Shown piece by piece: positions 18,777 through 27,679 of a DNA stretch of 64,000 nucleotides; the stretch's first letter is position 1, and each line of letters starts with the position of its first letter. The notes beneath the pieces are model-generated. The model was not told the origin of the DNA, made no database searches, and was given only the letters and a program-made list of their open reading frames with translations. Made by a program: the position numbers and the translations under genes. Source of the DNA: Labrys monachus (GTDB taxonomy: Bacteria; Pseudomonadota; Alphaproteobacteria; Rhizobiales; Labraceae); assembly GCF_030814655.1 (NCBI RefSeq), contig NZ_JAUSVK010000001.1, positions 5,339,001-5,403,000 of the forward strand. Direction: 5' to 3'.

Positions 18777-18892
18777 TCTCTCCTGCAGCGGACGCGAAGC
18801 CGCGGCGAACCGGTCCGCCGCAGCCATTCGCGCCGCCGGATCCTGTTGTCGACTGGGACGATCGGAGCGGCCGGCGCCGCTTCGGTTGGCCG

Positions 18893-19369
18893 TCAGTGGC
18901 CGGAATGCTCGGGCCCGCGAGCGCCGATGCTCCCGACCGCATAGTCGACGCTGACCGTGCCCGCATTCTTGAAGACGAGCGTGCCGCCGACTGTTTCGTG
19001 GCGCTTCAGCTGCCGCGTCAATCCCGTGAACATCAGGTGGAAGCCGCTCGGGTCGAGCTTCACCGAGCCATGGGCCGGGATTTCGAGGCCGCCCTCGACC
19101 GGGCCCATCGACATCACCCCGTCCTTCATCGTCATCTGGTGGATCGAGAAGCCCGATGAAGCGGAGAACGAGCCGCCGGTGAGGCTGTCGGGCTGGTCGC
19201 CCGTGTTCTCTATGACGGCGTAGCCGCCGGCGACAGGCGCTCCGCGCGGTGTCGCCCGCGTCCACGGATCATGGATGACGAGATTGCCGGCCTTGAAGTC
19301 GGCGGCCAGGGCCGAACCGGCGAGCGTCGCTGTGAGCGCGGCTGCGCCGAGGAGAGAGGGGATATGCAT
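18893..19369 (-). CDS. Copper chaperone PCu(A)C
   Basis: A 158-residue periplasmic protein with a signal peptide (cleavage near LAGSALA|A) and the PCu(A)C copper site: His77 and nearby methionines in SIHQMTMKDGVMSM, then FHLMF (His111, Met113). The fold is marked by DPWTRATPRGAPVAGGYAVI. It passes copper to SCO or directly to the oxidase. I chose the ATG at 19369 because it starts a normal signal peptide; the longer frame upstream belongs to the opposite reading of the DUF2946-like gene. Confidence 0.94.
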   Translation of the reverse strand: MHIPSLLGAAALTATLAGSALAADFKAGNLVIHDPWTRATPRGAPVAGGYAVIENTGDQPDSLTGGSFSASSGFSIHQMTMKDGVMSMGPVEGGLEIPAHGSVKLDPSGFHLMFTGLTRQLKRHETVGGTLVFKNAGTVSVDYAVGSIGARGPEHSGH

Positions 19370-19445
19370 GATGGATCCTGAACAGGCTTGGCGGCCGGCT
19401 GGCGGTCGCGCCGGGCTGATGATGGGCAAGAGATGTCGCAGCTGT

Positions 19446-19796
19446 TCAGGCGGCGGGCGGACCACGCGGCCAGGAAGCCCGCCAGCGGGACGGCCCGGGT
19501 CTCGCGCGCATCGGCGCTGGACGGAGCGCCATGGCGCGGACGGGCCGCTCGATCGCGCCATCGGGAGCGTCGGCCGCCAGCCAGGGCGCGGCGCAGAGGG
19601 CGCACCGGTCGCAGTCATGCAGGATGAGGGGGGCGCCCTTGCCGCCGTCGGCGCCGGCATATTGGCACAGCGTGACGGCGATGCCGGCGATCTCGACGAA
19701 TCCGGCGCCGGGCGCGAGTCGGCCGGCCGACGCCGCAACGCCCATGCCGTTCAGCATGAGGGCGAACGCGATGAGGGCGGCGAAGAAACACCGCAT
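19446..19796 (-). CDS. DUF2946-like secreted protein
   Basis: About 116 residues from the ATG at 19796 (MRCFFAALIAFALMLNGMG, a signal-peptide-like start), followed by a short hydrophobic region and a cysteine-bearing segment, LILHDCDRCALCAAPW, then a Pro/Arg-rich tail. The CxxC-type cluster and position beside copper genes fit the poorly characterised DUF2946 family, often found with copper-handling proteins. The start is uncertain (19814 is possible). It is upstream of the PCu(A)C gene in the same direction with a 76-base gap. Confidence 0.6.
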   Translation of the reverse strand: MRCFFAALIAFALMLNGMGVAASAGRLAPGAGFVEIAGIAVTLCQYAGADGGKGAPLILHDCDRCALCAAPWLAADAPDGAIERPVRAMALRPAPMRARPGPSRWRASWPRGPPAA

Positions 19797-19913
19797 CGGC
19801 GAGGTCCGGCACATCCCAACCATGCCGGCATAAGCAGCGGAGCCGCCGCCGAATGTCAAGGCCGGGCGCACCATGCCGCAGGCCGGGCGGAGCCGGCCCG
19901 CGGTCTCGCCGCG

Positions 19914-20333
19914 TCAATCGTCGCGATAGACGCGCTCGCGACGCTCATGCCGCTCCTGCGCTTCGAGCGACAGGGTGGCGATCGGCCTGGCATCGAGGCG
20001 CTTGAGCGAGATGGGCTCGCCCGTCTCCTCGCAGAAGCCATAGGAACCATCGTCCAGCCGGGACAGCGCCGCGTCGATCTTCGAAATCAGCTTGCGCTGG
20101 CGATCACGCGCGCGCAGCTCGATGGCGCGGTCGGTTTCCGAAGAAGCCCTGTCGGCCAGATCGGGATGGTTTTCGTTTTCAGCCTGCAGGTTGGCGATGG
20201 TGTCCTGCGCTTCCCGCAGGATCTCCAGCTTCCAGGCATTGAGCTTGCGCCGGAAATAATCCCGCTGGCGCTCGTTCATGAACGGCTCGTCGTCGGTCGG
20301 CCGATAATTGGTATCTACAGTCATTGAAGGCAT
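19914..20333 (-). CDS. dksA: RNA polymerase-binding protein DksA
   Basis: A 139-residue secondary-channel transcription factor that works with ppGpp in the stringent response. The N-terminal PFMNERQRDYFRRKLNAWK, the coiled-coil and the C-terminal DGSYGFCEETGEPISLKRLD are typical. Only the first zinc-finger cysteine is present (CEETG where E. coli has CxxC, and no cysteines in the ATLSLEAQ return strand), so the finger is probably zinc-free, as in other alphaproteobacterial DksA proteins. I chose the ATG at 20333 because a promoter overlaps the longer reading frame; 20324 is also possible. Confidence 0.93.
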   Translation of the reverse strand: MPSMTVDTNYRPTDDEPFMNERQRDYFRRKLNAWKLEILREAQDTIANLQAENENHPDLADRASSETDRAIELRARDRQRKLISKIDAALSRLDDGSYGFCEETGEPISLKRLDARPIATLSLEAQERHERRERVYRDD

Positions 20334-20370
20334 GTAAGAATCCCAACGCTCCGCTACTCGGGGCGACAGG

Positions 20371-20399
20371 TCTATAGTCGCAGTGGTGCTCCGCCACAA
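20371..20399 (-). promoter_or_regulatory. Sigma-70-type promoter of dksA
   Basis: On the minus strand, TTGTGG (20399-20394) and TATAGA (20376-20371) are separated by exactly 17 bases, a good housekeeping promoter with transcription starting near 20364, about 30 bases before the chosen dksA start. It lies inside the longer open frame and so argues against that longer start. Confidence 0.55.
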
Positions 20400-20491
20400 T
20401 GCCCATGCTCGTCACCTTTTCGTCGAAAAACACAAAATGGCACAGGCCACCGCCGTTCTGCCGTGCCGACGGACGGTGCCGCGGGCGGTGA

Positions 20492-21541
20492 TCAGGGCTC
20501 GGACGCAGGGGCCTGCCGGGTCTCCGCAGGCCGGGCGCGATCCCTGACGATCAGCCCGCCGGCGACATCGGTCACGCCCGGACGGGGCAGGACGTCGAAA
20601 GGCAGCGGCCTCGTCGCCAGCATGGCGGCGAGGCCGAGGCGCGCGAGCAGGATGCCGTTCAGGACCCCCTCGCCGAGCTTGGCCGAGATCCGCGAGGCCA
20701 GCCCATGGCCCAGGGCCTGGCTGAGGATCGAATCGCCTGCCGCCATGCCGCCGGTGACGGCGAGGTTGCCGAGGGCATGCCTGAGGAGCCGCAGCATGCC
20801 GAGGCCGCCCGGGCGCCCGCCATAGAGCGTGGCGAGGCGGCGGATGACGCGGAGCGTCTCCGCACCGACGAAGAACATGTCGACCAGCGCGCGCGGGCTG
20901 ACCGCGGTCACCAGCGATACGCGCTTGGCGGCGTCGGCGATGATGCGCCGCGCTTCGGCATCGAGCGGCCCCATGAGCTCGCGCTCGGCGACGCGGATGA
21001 GGTCGGCGCCGTCGACGATCTCGCCGGCAGCCGCCTCGACATTGGCCCGGGCCCGCGCCATGCGGGGATTGGCGGCATAGAGCCGGACGAGGTCGCGCGC
21101 CAGGCTGCGCGCCGCATCCCTGTCGTCGCGCGCGGTCGCCGTCACCGCCCGGTCGTGCAGGTGCTCGATCCGCGACAGCCGCATCAGCCCGCCGATCTCG
21201 CGCAGGGCGATGACCAGGAAGGCGAGCACCGCGACGCCGGCGAGGACGGCTCCCACCCAGCCCAGCCAGTCGGCATAGGAGAACAGGTCGTCGATCAGCT
21301 TCGTCACCGACAGGCCGATGGCGAGGGAGACCAGACCGCCCACCGCCGACCAGAACAGCGTGCCCCAGCGCGACCGGCGCGGTCGCGGCACGATCGGGGC
21401 GGGCTCCTCGTCGAAGATCTCCGGCTCGGGCGTCACCACCACATGGCCCCGTGCCGCGGTGCCGGCGGCCGGCGTGTCCGCCAGCACCACCCTCGGATCG
21501 TCGAGACGGAAGGCGCGCGGCTTGCGCGGGTCCACACTCAT
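20492..21541 (-). CDS. YcjF/TIGR01620 family membrane protein
   Basis: A 349-residue inner-membrane protein with two N-terminal transmembrane helices (LFWSAVGGLVSLAIGLSV and GAVLAGVAVLAFLVIALREI) and a cytosolic domain (ALVDMFFVGAETLRVIRRLA, GGMAAGDSILSQALGHGL) of the YcjF/TIGR01620 type. It follows the YcjX gene on the same strand with a 51-base gap. The pair is widely conserved and has been linked to envelope stress and phage-shock regulons, but the molecular role is unknown. ATG at 21541 (MSVDPRKPRAF) is preferred; an ATG five codons upstream is possible. Confidence 0.9.
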   Translation of the reverse strand: MSVDPRKPRAFRLDDPRVVLADTPAAGTAARGHVVVTPEPEIFDEEPAPIVPRPRRSRWGTLFWSAVGGLVSLAIGLSVTKLIDDLFSYADWLGWVGAVLAGVAVLAFLVIALREIGGLMRLSRIEHLHDRAVTATARDDRDAARSLARDLVRLYAANPRMARARANVEAAAGEIVDGADLIRVAERELMGPLDAEARRIIADAAKRVSLVTAVSPRALVDMFFVGAETLRVIRRLATLYGGRPGGLGMLRLLRHALGNLAVTGGMAAGDSILSQALGHGLASRISAKLGEGVLNGILLARLGLAAMLATRPLPFDVLPRPGVTDVAGGLIVRDRARPAETRQAPASEP

Positions 21542-21592
21542 CTTCGGTCCCTGCATTGACGGGAGGGGGAGAGGCTCGCGCGGTTCGTCACG

Positions 21593-23068
21593 TCAGGCCA
21601 GCTTGTCGCCGATCAGGAATTGGAGCGTCCGATCGAGGCGGATATGGGGAAGGATCTGCCCCTTTTCCAGCTTGGGGGGGCGGAAGCGGATGAAGCGGTA
21701 GTCGACGCCGTCGCGCTGCGCATTTTCGAGGCCGGAAAACACCCCGCCTGCGAAGACCGCCTGCGGATCAGCCGGCAGTTCGCCCGGAAAGACCGCGATT
21801 TCGGCTTCGCCGTCGAAGGTCTCATGGGCCGAATGCTCGCCGGCAAGCGGGGTGCCGATGATGCAGGGCAGCGTCTCGCGGCCCTGCTTCACGCTCGCCT
21901 CGCGCGTCGCCCGCACCGAGGCGAGCGCCACGACGTCGACCGCCGCGCCCGAAAAGGCCGCACGCGAAATCGCCCCTTCCGCCATCTTGCGCAGGATCGC
22001 CTCCAGCCTGTCATGGCTGGTGTGGTGAAGATGGTCGGCCTTGGTGGCGGCGAACAGGATCTTCTGGATGCGCGGCCGGAACATGGCCGACAGCCAGCTG
22101 TTGGAGCCGACCCTGAAGGCCGACAGCACCGACGTCAGCGCCGTCTCGAGATCCAGCACCGCCTGCGGCCCGGCATTGAGCGCGGAAAGCGCGTCGACCA
22201 GCACGATCTGCCGGTCGAGCCTTGCGAAATGCTGCGTGAAGAAGGGGCGGACGACCTTCTGCTTGTAGGATTCGTAGCGGCGCTCCATCATGGCGCGGAG
22301 CGAGCCCGCCGCGCTTGTCCCGGAGGCGGCGAGGTCGAGCGGCGCGAAGGTCAGGGCCGGCGAGCCTTCGAGGTCGCCGGGCATCAGGAAGCGGCCGGGC
22401 GGCAGGGTCGACAGGGCGAAGCGCTCGTCGCGGCCGGCCTTGAGATAGGCGGTGAACAGGCTCGCCGCCTGCCTCGCGACAGCCTCGTTTTCGGGGGCGT
22501 CCGGATCGAGCCCCGCCAGGAATGCGTGCCACGGCCCGGCGATGGCGAGGCGCGACCCGGCGCGGCTGGCCTCCAGCGTCTGCGCCGACCATTCCGCATA
22601 GCTCATGGTCAGCAGGGGCAGGTCGAGCAGCCATTCGCCGGGATAGTCGATGATATCGAGCGTCAGTCGCGACATGGCCGAGCCGAACCGGCGCGTGGAC
22701 TGGAAATCGATGTTGAGGCGAAGCTCCGAGATCTGGCGGGTCGATTCCGGCCAGTGCCGGTCCGCGCCGAAGAAGTCGGCCAGATGCGTCTCGTAGTCGA
22801 AGCGCGGCACGGTATCGTCCGGCTGCGGTGACAGAGCGGCGGCCGCGATGCGCCCTTCGGCCTGCGCCCGGAACACCGGCAGCCGCCCGCCTTCCACCAA
22901 GGCCTGCACGAGCGCCGTGATGAAGACGGTCTTACCGGCACGCGAGAGGCCGGTCACGCCGAGGCGGAGCGTCGGGTTGAACGTCGAGGACGCATAGCCG
23001 ACCAGGCTCCTGGCGGCGATCAGCGCTTCGTCGAAGACGGATGTCCGGGGAGGATCACGTGGAAGCAT
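21593..23068 (-). CDS. YcjX family P-loop protein
   Basis: A 491-residue GTPase-like protein with Walker A GLSRAGKT (residues 40-47), LDIIDYPGEWLLDLPLLTMSY in the middle and FAATKADHLHHTSHDRLE near the nucleotide-base-binding region, all typical of the YcjX family. It is followed by the YcjF-type gene, its usual partner. I chose the ATG at 23068 (MLPRDPPRTSVFDEA), which puts the P-loop at the family's normal place; the longer upstream frame is Arg/Pro-rich and not protein-like. Confidence 0.92.
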   Translation of the reverse strand: MLPRDPPRTSVFDEALIAARSLVGYASSTFNPTLRLGVTGLSRAGKTVFITALVQALVEGGRLPVFRAQAEGRIAAAALSPQPDDTVPRFDYETHLADFFGADRHWPESTRQISELRLNIDFQSTRRFGSAMSRLTLDIIDYPGEWLLDLPLLTMSYAEWSAQTLEASRAGSRLAIAGPWHAFLAGLDPDAPENEAVARQAASLFTAYLKAGRDERFALSTLPPGRFLMPGDLEGSPALTFAPLDLAASGTSAAGSLRAMMERRYESYKQKVVRPFFTQHFARLDRQIVLVDALSALNAGPQAVLDLETALTSVLSAFRVGSNSWLSAMFRPRIQKILFAATKADHLHHTSHDRLEAILRKMAEGAISRAAFSGAAVDVVALASVRATREASVKQGRETLPCIIGTPLAGEHSAHETFDGEAEIAVFPGELPADPQAVFAGGVFSGLENAQRDGVDYRFIRFRPPKLEKGQILPHIRLDRTLQFLIGDKLA

Positions 23069-23244
23069 GCCCGATGACTTAAGGCGGGCCGCCGGAAATT
23101 GCGAGCCCGGAACGGCGGCGCGGCGTCCCCTTCTTCCGGGGCCGCCGGTTGCATGAAGCGATGCCGGCGCTCCCCGCGGCACATTGACGGCGAGGTCGGA
23201 AATCCCGATTCTGATCCCGTCAGCCCCCCGCAGAGGAAACAGCC

Positions 23245-25206
23245 ATGAAGGCCCGGCCCCATCTTCCCCGATCGACCGGACCGAGGCCCGGGCTGCGCCG
23301 CCGGGCGGCGGCCGTCTTGCTGGCGGCAGGCCTGTCCGGCGTCGCGCTGCAGCCAGCCGCTGCGTTCGACGGCAGCGCCCCGGCGGTGACGATCGCGACC
23401 GGCACGGACACCGTCGCCGGCGATACACGCGTCCTCACCGACGTCAGGATCGCCTATCCCGGCGCGGGCGCCCCGGCGATCACCATCGGCAAGCTGACGG
23501 CCAAGGGCCTGAAGCAGCGCGGCGAGGGCTTCCAGGCCGGCGAAGTGACCGTCGAGAAGGTCCTCGTCCAGGGCGGCCCCGAAGGCATGGCGGTGGAAAT
23601 TCCGGCCGCCACGCTGCGCGACGTCGCCGGCCCGGCCCTCGGCGCGGCCTCTCTTTCGACGCAGGCATCGCCCGGCCACCTGCCGCCGATCGCGATCCTG
23701 CTGCTCCAGGCCACATGCGGTGCCGCCGATATCCCGCAGGTGGTCGTGCATTCTCTCGCGCCTTCCGCGCCGCCCCTCGCGACCTACACCCATGTCGCCC
23801 TCGATCGGCTCGAGAGCGGCAAGGCCGCCCGCCTCGGCTTCGACGGCCTCGACAGCAAGTCGGCCGATGGCGCCCATCTCACGGCCGGACAGGCAGAGAT
23901 CGACAATCTCGATTTCGGCGCCCTCGCCGCATGGCTCGACGACGCGCTCGCCGCCGCCGCCGCACCGCAGATGAAGCCGGTCTATTCAAGCTTCGAGCTT
24001 AACGACGTCACCTTCGCCGACGCGGCCGGCAGCGGCTCCGTCAACCGGATCTCCGGGCGGGATTTCGAACTGGGGCCGCCCGGCATCAAGCCCTCGCAGC
24101 TGGTCGACCTCCTCGGCCATCTCGGCACCGGCGGGGACGATGCCTCCGCCCACCCCGCCGACACGGTCAGGCTGGTCCGCACGCTGCTTTCGGCCTTCAG
24201 CCTCGGCAATCTGCGGATGGACGGCCTCGTGGTCGACGAAGACGGCAAGCCTCCCCTCGGCATCGGCCTGATCCGCGCCGAAGCCCTCTCCGGCTCCGGC
24301 ATCGGCGAACTCCGTTTCGGCGACATCTCCGGCACCACCCGCGACGAGAACGCGCCGTTCACTTTGGGATCGATGGCGCTGCGCGATCTCAGCGTGACCG
24401 ACCTCGATCCCCTGCTCGACAGAGTGGCAGCCGGCGGCCAGCCTTCCGATCTCGGCGAAGACCAATATCCCAAGGTGCGCGCCTCGGGCTTCGCGATGGC
24501 CGATTTCGTCGCGCAGATACCCGACAAGGGCGAGGTCCGGGTCGGCGGCTTCACCATCGACGCGCCGGACTGGGTCGGCCTCCTGCCGTCGACGCTGTCC
24601 ATCCATCTGGGCGGGCTGAGTTCGCCGCTCGCCACTATCGACGATCCGGAATCGCGGGCCGTCTTCGAAAGGCTGGGGCTGAAGCTCGTCGAGATCAATG
24701 CGGACATCGATCTGGCCTGGAAGGAAGCCGAGCAGACGCTGACCATCGGCCCCGCTTCCCTCGACATCGGCGATTTCGCCAGGTTCGAGGTCGGCGCCAC
24801 CTTCGGCAACGTGCCCCGGAGCGTATTCGTCAGCCCCGCCACATCGATCGTCTCGCTGCTCGGCGCCGACTTTCGGGGGGCGAGCCTGCATGTCGTGGAC
24901 GGCGGCGGCCTCGGCAAGCTCATCGCCCTCAGCGCGAGCGACCAGAAGGTCACCGTCCAGCAGCTCGCGCTCGGCTCGACCCTGCTGGCCCAGTCGGAGC
25001 TCGGCGCCCTGCTCGGCGACGCCAATGCCCGGACCATCGGCGAGGCGATACAGGCCTTCATCGTCAGGCCGGATGCGCTCACCATCGACGTCCACACCCG
25101 CCGGCCGCTGCCGATCGCCCCGCTGCTCGGGGGCGCCGAGACGCTCGGCGACAGCGATCGCCGGACCATCCGCGACAGCGTGACGATCGACACCAAGCCG
25201 GAGTGA
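23245..25206 (+). CDS. Large exported protein of unknown function
   Basis: A 653-residue protein with a long twin-Arg-containing N-terminus and signal peptide (PGLRRRAAAVLLAAGLSGVA, cleavage after about residue 40). The mature part is rich in Gly, Asp, Leu and Ala with no further membrane segments and only one cysteine. It consists of many short segments such as LSGSGIGELRFGDISGTTRD, LGSMALRDLSVTDLDPLLD and SLDIGDFARFEVGATFGNV, consistent with a repetitive beta-rich fold like those of lipid- or envelope-associated proteins. I do not recognise the family. It is divergent from ycjX over 176 bases. Confidence 0.8.
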   Translation: MKARPHLPRSTGPRPGLRRRAAAVLLAAGLSGVALQPAAAFDGSAPAVTIATGTDTVAGDTRVLTDVRIAYPGAGAPAITIGKLTAKGLKQRGEGFQAGEVTVEKVLVQGGPEGMAVEIPAATLRDVAGPALGAASLSTQASPGHLPPIAILLLQATCGAADIPQVVVHSLAPSAPPLATYTHVALDRLESGKAARLGFDGLDSKSADGAHLTAGQAEIDNLDFGALAAWLDDALAAAAAPQMKPVYSSFELNDVTFADAAGSGSVNRISGRDFELGPPGIKPSQLVDLLGHLGTGGDDASAHPADTVRLVRTLLSAFSLGNLRMDGLVVDEDGKPPLGIGLIRAEALSGSGIGELRFGDISGTTRDENAPFTLGSMALRDLSVTDLDPLLDRVAAGGQPSDLGEDQYPKVRASGFAMADFVAQIPDKGEVRVGGFTIDAPDWVGLLPSTLSIHLGGLSSPLATIDDPESRAVFERLGLKLVEINADIDLAWKEAEQTLTIGPASLDIGDFARFEVGATFGNVPRSVFVSPATSIVSLLGADFRGASLHVVDGGGLGKLIALSASDQKVTVQQLALGSTLLAQSELGALLGDANARTIGEAIQAFIVRPDALTIDVHTRRPLPIAPLLGGAETLGDSDRRTIRDSVTIDTKPE

Positions 25207-25256
25207 CCGGCCCGGCATATCGCGGATGAAGGACCGACGATGCGGGGCGGGAGGCT

Positions 25257-27569
25257 TCACACCGCGGTGGCCTGCGCCTCCGCGACCGCCACGGCCGTCA
25301 TGTTGACGACGCCGCGCACCGTCACCGAGCGCGTGAGGATATGGGCCGGCTTGGCCGCACCGATGAGGATCGGGCCGACGGGAAGCGCGTCCGCCAGCAT
25401 GCGCGTGAGCTGGAAGGCGATGTTCGCCGCATCGAGATTGGGCATCACCAGCACATTGGCCTCGCCCCGCAGGCGCGAGGAGGCGAGCTTGATCTCGCGC
25501 AGGCTCTCCGACAGCGCGGTATCGGCCTGCATCTCGCCGTCGGCCTCGAGATCGGGCCGCAACTGGGCGAGGATTTCGAGGGCACGGCTCATCTTGCGCG
25601 CCGAATCGGTATCGTTGCTGCCGAAATCCGAATGCGAGAGCAGCGCGATCTTCGGATCGATGCCGAAGCGCCGGACATGCTCAGCCGCAAGGATGGCCAT
25701 CTCGGCGATCTCCTCGGCGCAGGGATCGGGCTTGACCTCGGTGTCGCAGATGAAGAAGGCCCCCTTCCCGGTCAGCACCAGCGAGAGCGCCGAATAGTCG
25801 CGCACGCCCGGGGCGAGGCCGATGATCTGCCGGACATTGCGCAGATGGCGCATATAGGCGCCCTCCAGGCCGCAGATCATGGCATCGGCATCGCCGCGCT
25901 GGAGCGCCAGCGCCGCGATGACGGTGGTATTGGAGCGGACGATGGTGCGCGCCGTATCCTGGGTGATGCCCTTGCGGCCGGCGAGCTGGTGATACAGCGA
26001 CCAGTAATCCTTGTAGCGCGGATCGTCGGCGGGATCGATGACCTCGAAATCCCGCCCGGCGCGGATCGTCAGGCCGAAGCGCTGCACGCGGCTCTCGATC
26101 ACCGAGGGGCGGCCGATCAGGATGGGCTTGGCCAGTCCCTCTTCGAGCACGACCTGCGCCGCCCGCAGTACCCTCTCATCCTCGCCCTCCGCATAGACCA
26201 CGCGCTTGGGGGCCGCCTTGGCGGCGGTGAACAGCGGCTTCATCACGAAGCCCGAGCGGAAGACGAAACGGGTCAGGCTTTCGGCATAGGCGGCGAGATC
26301 CTCGATCGGACGGGTGGCGACGCCGGTCTCATGCGCGGCCCTCGCCACGGCCGGCGCGATGCGCAGGATCAGCCGGGGATCGAAGGGCGAGGGAATGAGC
26401 GAATCGGCACCGAAGCCCCGGCTCTCGCCGCCATAGGCCCGCGCCACGATGTCGGAGGGCGTTTCCCGGGCAAGCGCAGCGATCGCCTCGACGGCGGCGT
26501 GCTTCATCTCCTCGTTGATCGTGGTGGCGCCGCAATCGAGCGCGCCGCGAAAAATGTAGGGAAAGCACAGGACGTTGTTGACCTGGTTCGGGAAATCCGA
26601 GCGGCCGGTGCAGATCATCGCGTCCGGGCGCACCTGCTTGGCGAGTTCGGGCATGATCTCGGGGAACGGATTGGCGAGCGCCATGATCAGCGGGCGCGGC
26701 GCCATGCGCTCGACCATGTCTGCCGTCAGCACGCCGCCGGCGGAAAGGCCGAGGAACACATCGGCGCCGTCGATGATCTCGCCGAGCGTGCGCGCGGTCG
26801 TCTCCTGCGCATAGGGCTCCTTCCACGGATCCATCAATTCGTTGCGGCCCTTGTAGACCACGCCCTTGATGTCGGAGACGAAGATGTTCTCGCGCCTGGC
26901 GCCGAGCGACACGAGGAGGTTGAGGCAGGCCAAAGCCGCCGCGCCGGCGCCGGAGGTGACGATCTTGACCTGGTCCATCGCCTTGCCGGCCAGTTCGAGC
27001 CCGTTGCGGACCGCCGCGCCGACGATGATCGCCGTGCCGTGCTGGTCGTCGTGGAAGACCGGAATGGCCATGCGCTCGCGCAGCAGCCGCTCCACCTCGA
27101 AACATTCGGGCGCCTTGATGTCTTCGAGGTTGATGCCGCCGAATGTCGGCTCGAGCGCCGCGACCACCGTCACGATCTCCTCGACATTCTTCGGCGAAAT
27201 CTCGATGTCGAACACGTCGATGCCGGCGAACTTCTTGAACAGGACCGCCTTGCCCTCCATCACCGGCTTGGAGGCGAGCGGCCCGATGTCGCCGAGGCCG
27301 AGCACGGCGGTGCCGTTGGAGATCACGGCGACAAGATTGGCGCGGGTCGTCAGGTTCGCCGCCTCCGCCGGATCGGCATGGATGGCCTCGCAGGCCGCGG
27401 CCACGCCCGGCGAATAGGCGAGCGCGAGGTCGCGCTGGTTGCCGAGCGGCTTGGTCGGCTGGATCTCCAGCTTTCCGGGCTTGGGAAGGCGATGATAGAT
27501 CAGCGCACCCGTGCGCAGGTCTTCGGACATGGTCGAGGAAGGCGTCGGCGCCGGCTTATCGACAGGCAT
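25257..27569 (-). CDS. maeB: NADP-dependent malic enzyme with C-terminal phosphotransacetylase-like domain
   Basis: A 770-residue cytosolic enzyme that oxidatively decarboxylates malate to pyruvate. The malic domain (to about residue 430) shows [56 protein letters not shown] and the nucleotide-binding [17 protein letters not shown]. The C-terminal 330 residues are a phosphotransacetylase-like domain ([42 protein letters not shown]), which in rhizobial enzymes is thought to be regulatory. Whether this is the NAD- or NADP-type enzyme cannot be settled from the sequence alone. The start at 27569 is preferred; MSEDLRTG at 27530 is an alternative. Confidence 0.93.
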   Translation of the reverse strand: MPVDKPAPTPSSTMSEDLRTGALIYHRLPKPGKLEIQPTKPLGNQRDLALAYSPGVAAACEAIHADPAEAANLTTRANLVAVISNGTAVLGLGDIGPLASKPVMEGKAVLFKKFAGIDVFDIEISPKNVEEIVTVVAALEPTFGGINLEDIKAPECFEVERLLRERMAIPVFHDDQHGTAIIVGAAVRNGLELAGKAMDQVKIVTSGAGAAALACLNLLVSLGARRENIFVSDIKGVVYKGRNELMDPWKEPYAQETTARTLGEIIDGADVFLGLSAGGVLTADMVERMAPRPLIMALANPFPEIMPELAKQVRPDAMICTGRSDFPNQVNNVLCFPYIFRGALDCGATTINEEMKHAAVEAIAALARETPSDIVARAYGGESRGFGADSLIPSPFDPRLILRIAPAVARAAHETGVATRPIEDLAAYAESLTRFVFRSGFVMKPLFTAAKAAPKRVVYAEGEDERVLRAAQVVLEEGLAKPILIGRPSVIESRVQRFGLTIRAGRDFEVIDPADDPRYKDYWSLYHQLAGRKGITQDTARTIVRSNTTVIAALALQRGDADAMICGLEGAYMRHLRNVRQIIGLAPGVRDYSALSLVLTGKGAFFICDTEVKPDPCAEEIAEMAILAAEHVRRFGIDPKIALLSHSDFGSNDTDSARKMSRALEILAQLRPDLEADGEMQADTALSESLREIKLASSRLRGEANVLVMPNLDAANIAFQLTRMLADALPVGPILIGAAKPAHILTRSVTVRGVVNMTAVAVAEAQATAV

Positions 27570-27679
27570 TGCAGTTTCTCGTCCTGTGGCAGGACCGGCC
27601 CCCGATCAGGGCAATCGGCCCGGCCCGCCTTGTTTCGATTTGTGCGACATCGCCCCCGCCGCCCCCACGTGGCCGATTG

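Noticed and set aside
18893-19738. A longer 281-codon reading of the PCu(A)C gene
   Set aside because: The extra N-terminus is Arg/Pro-rich and covers the DUF2946-like gene in another frame; a proper signal peptide begins at 19369.
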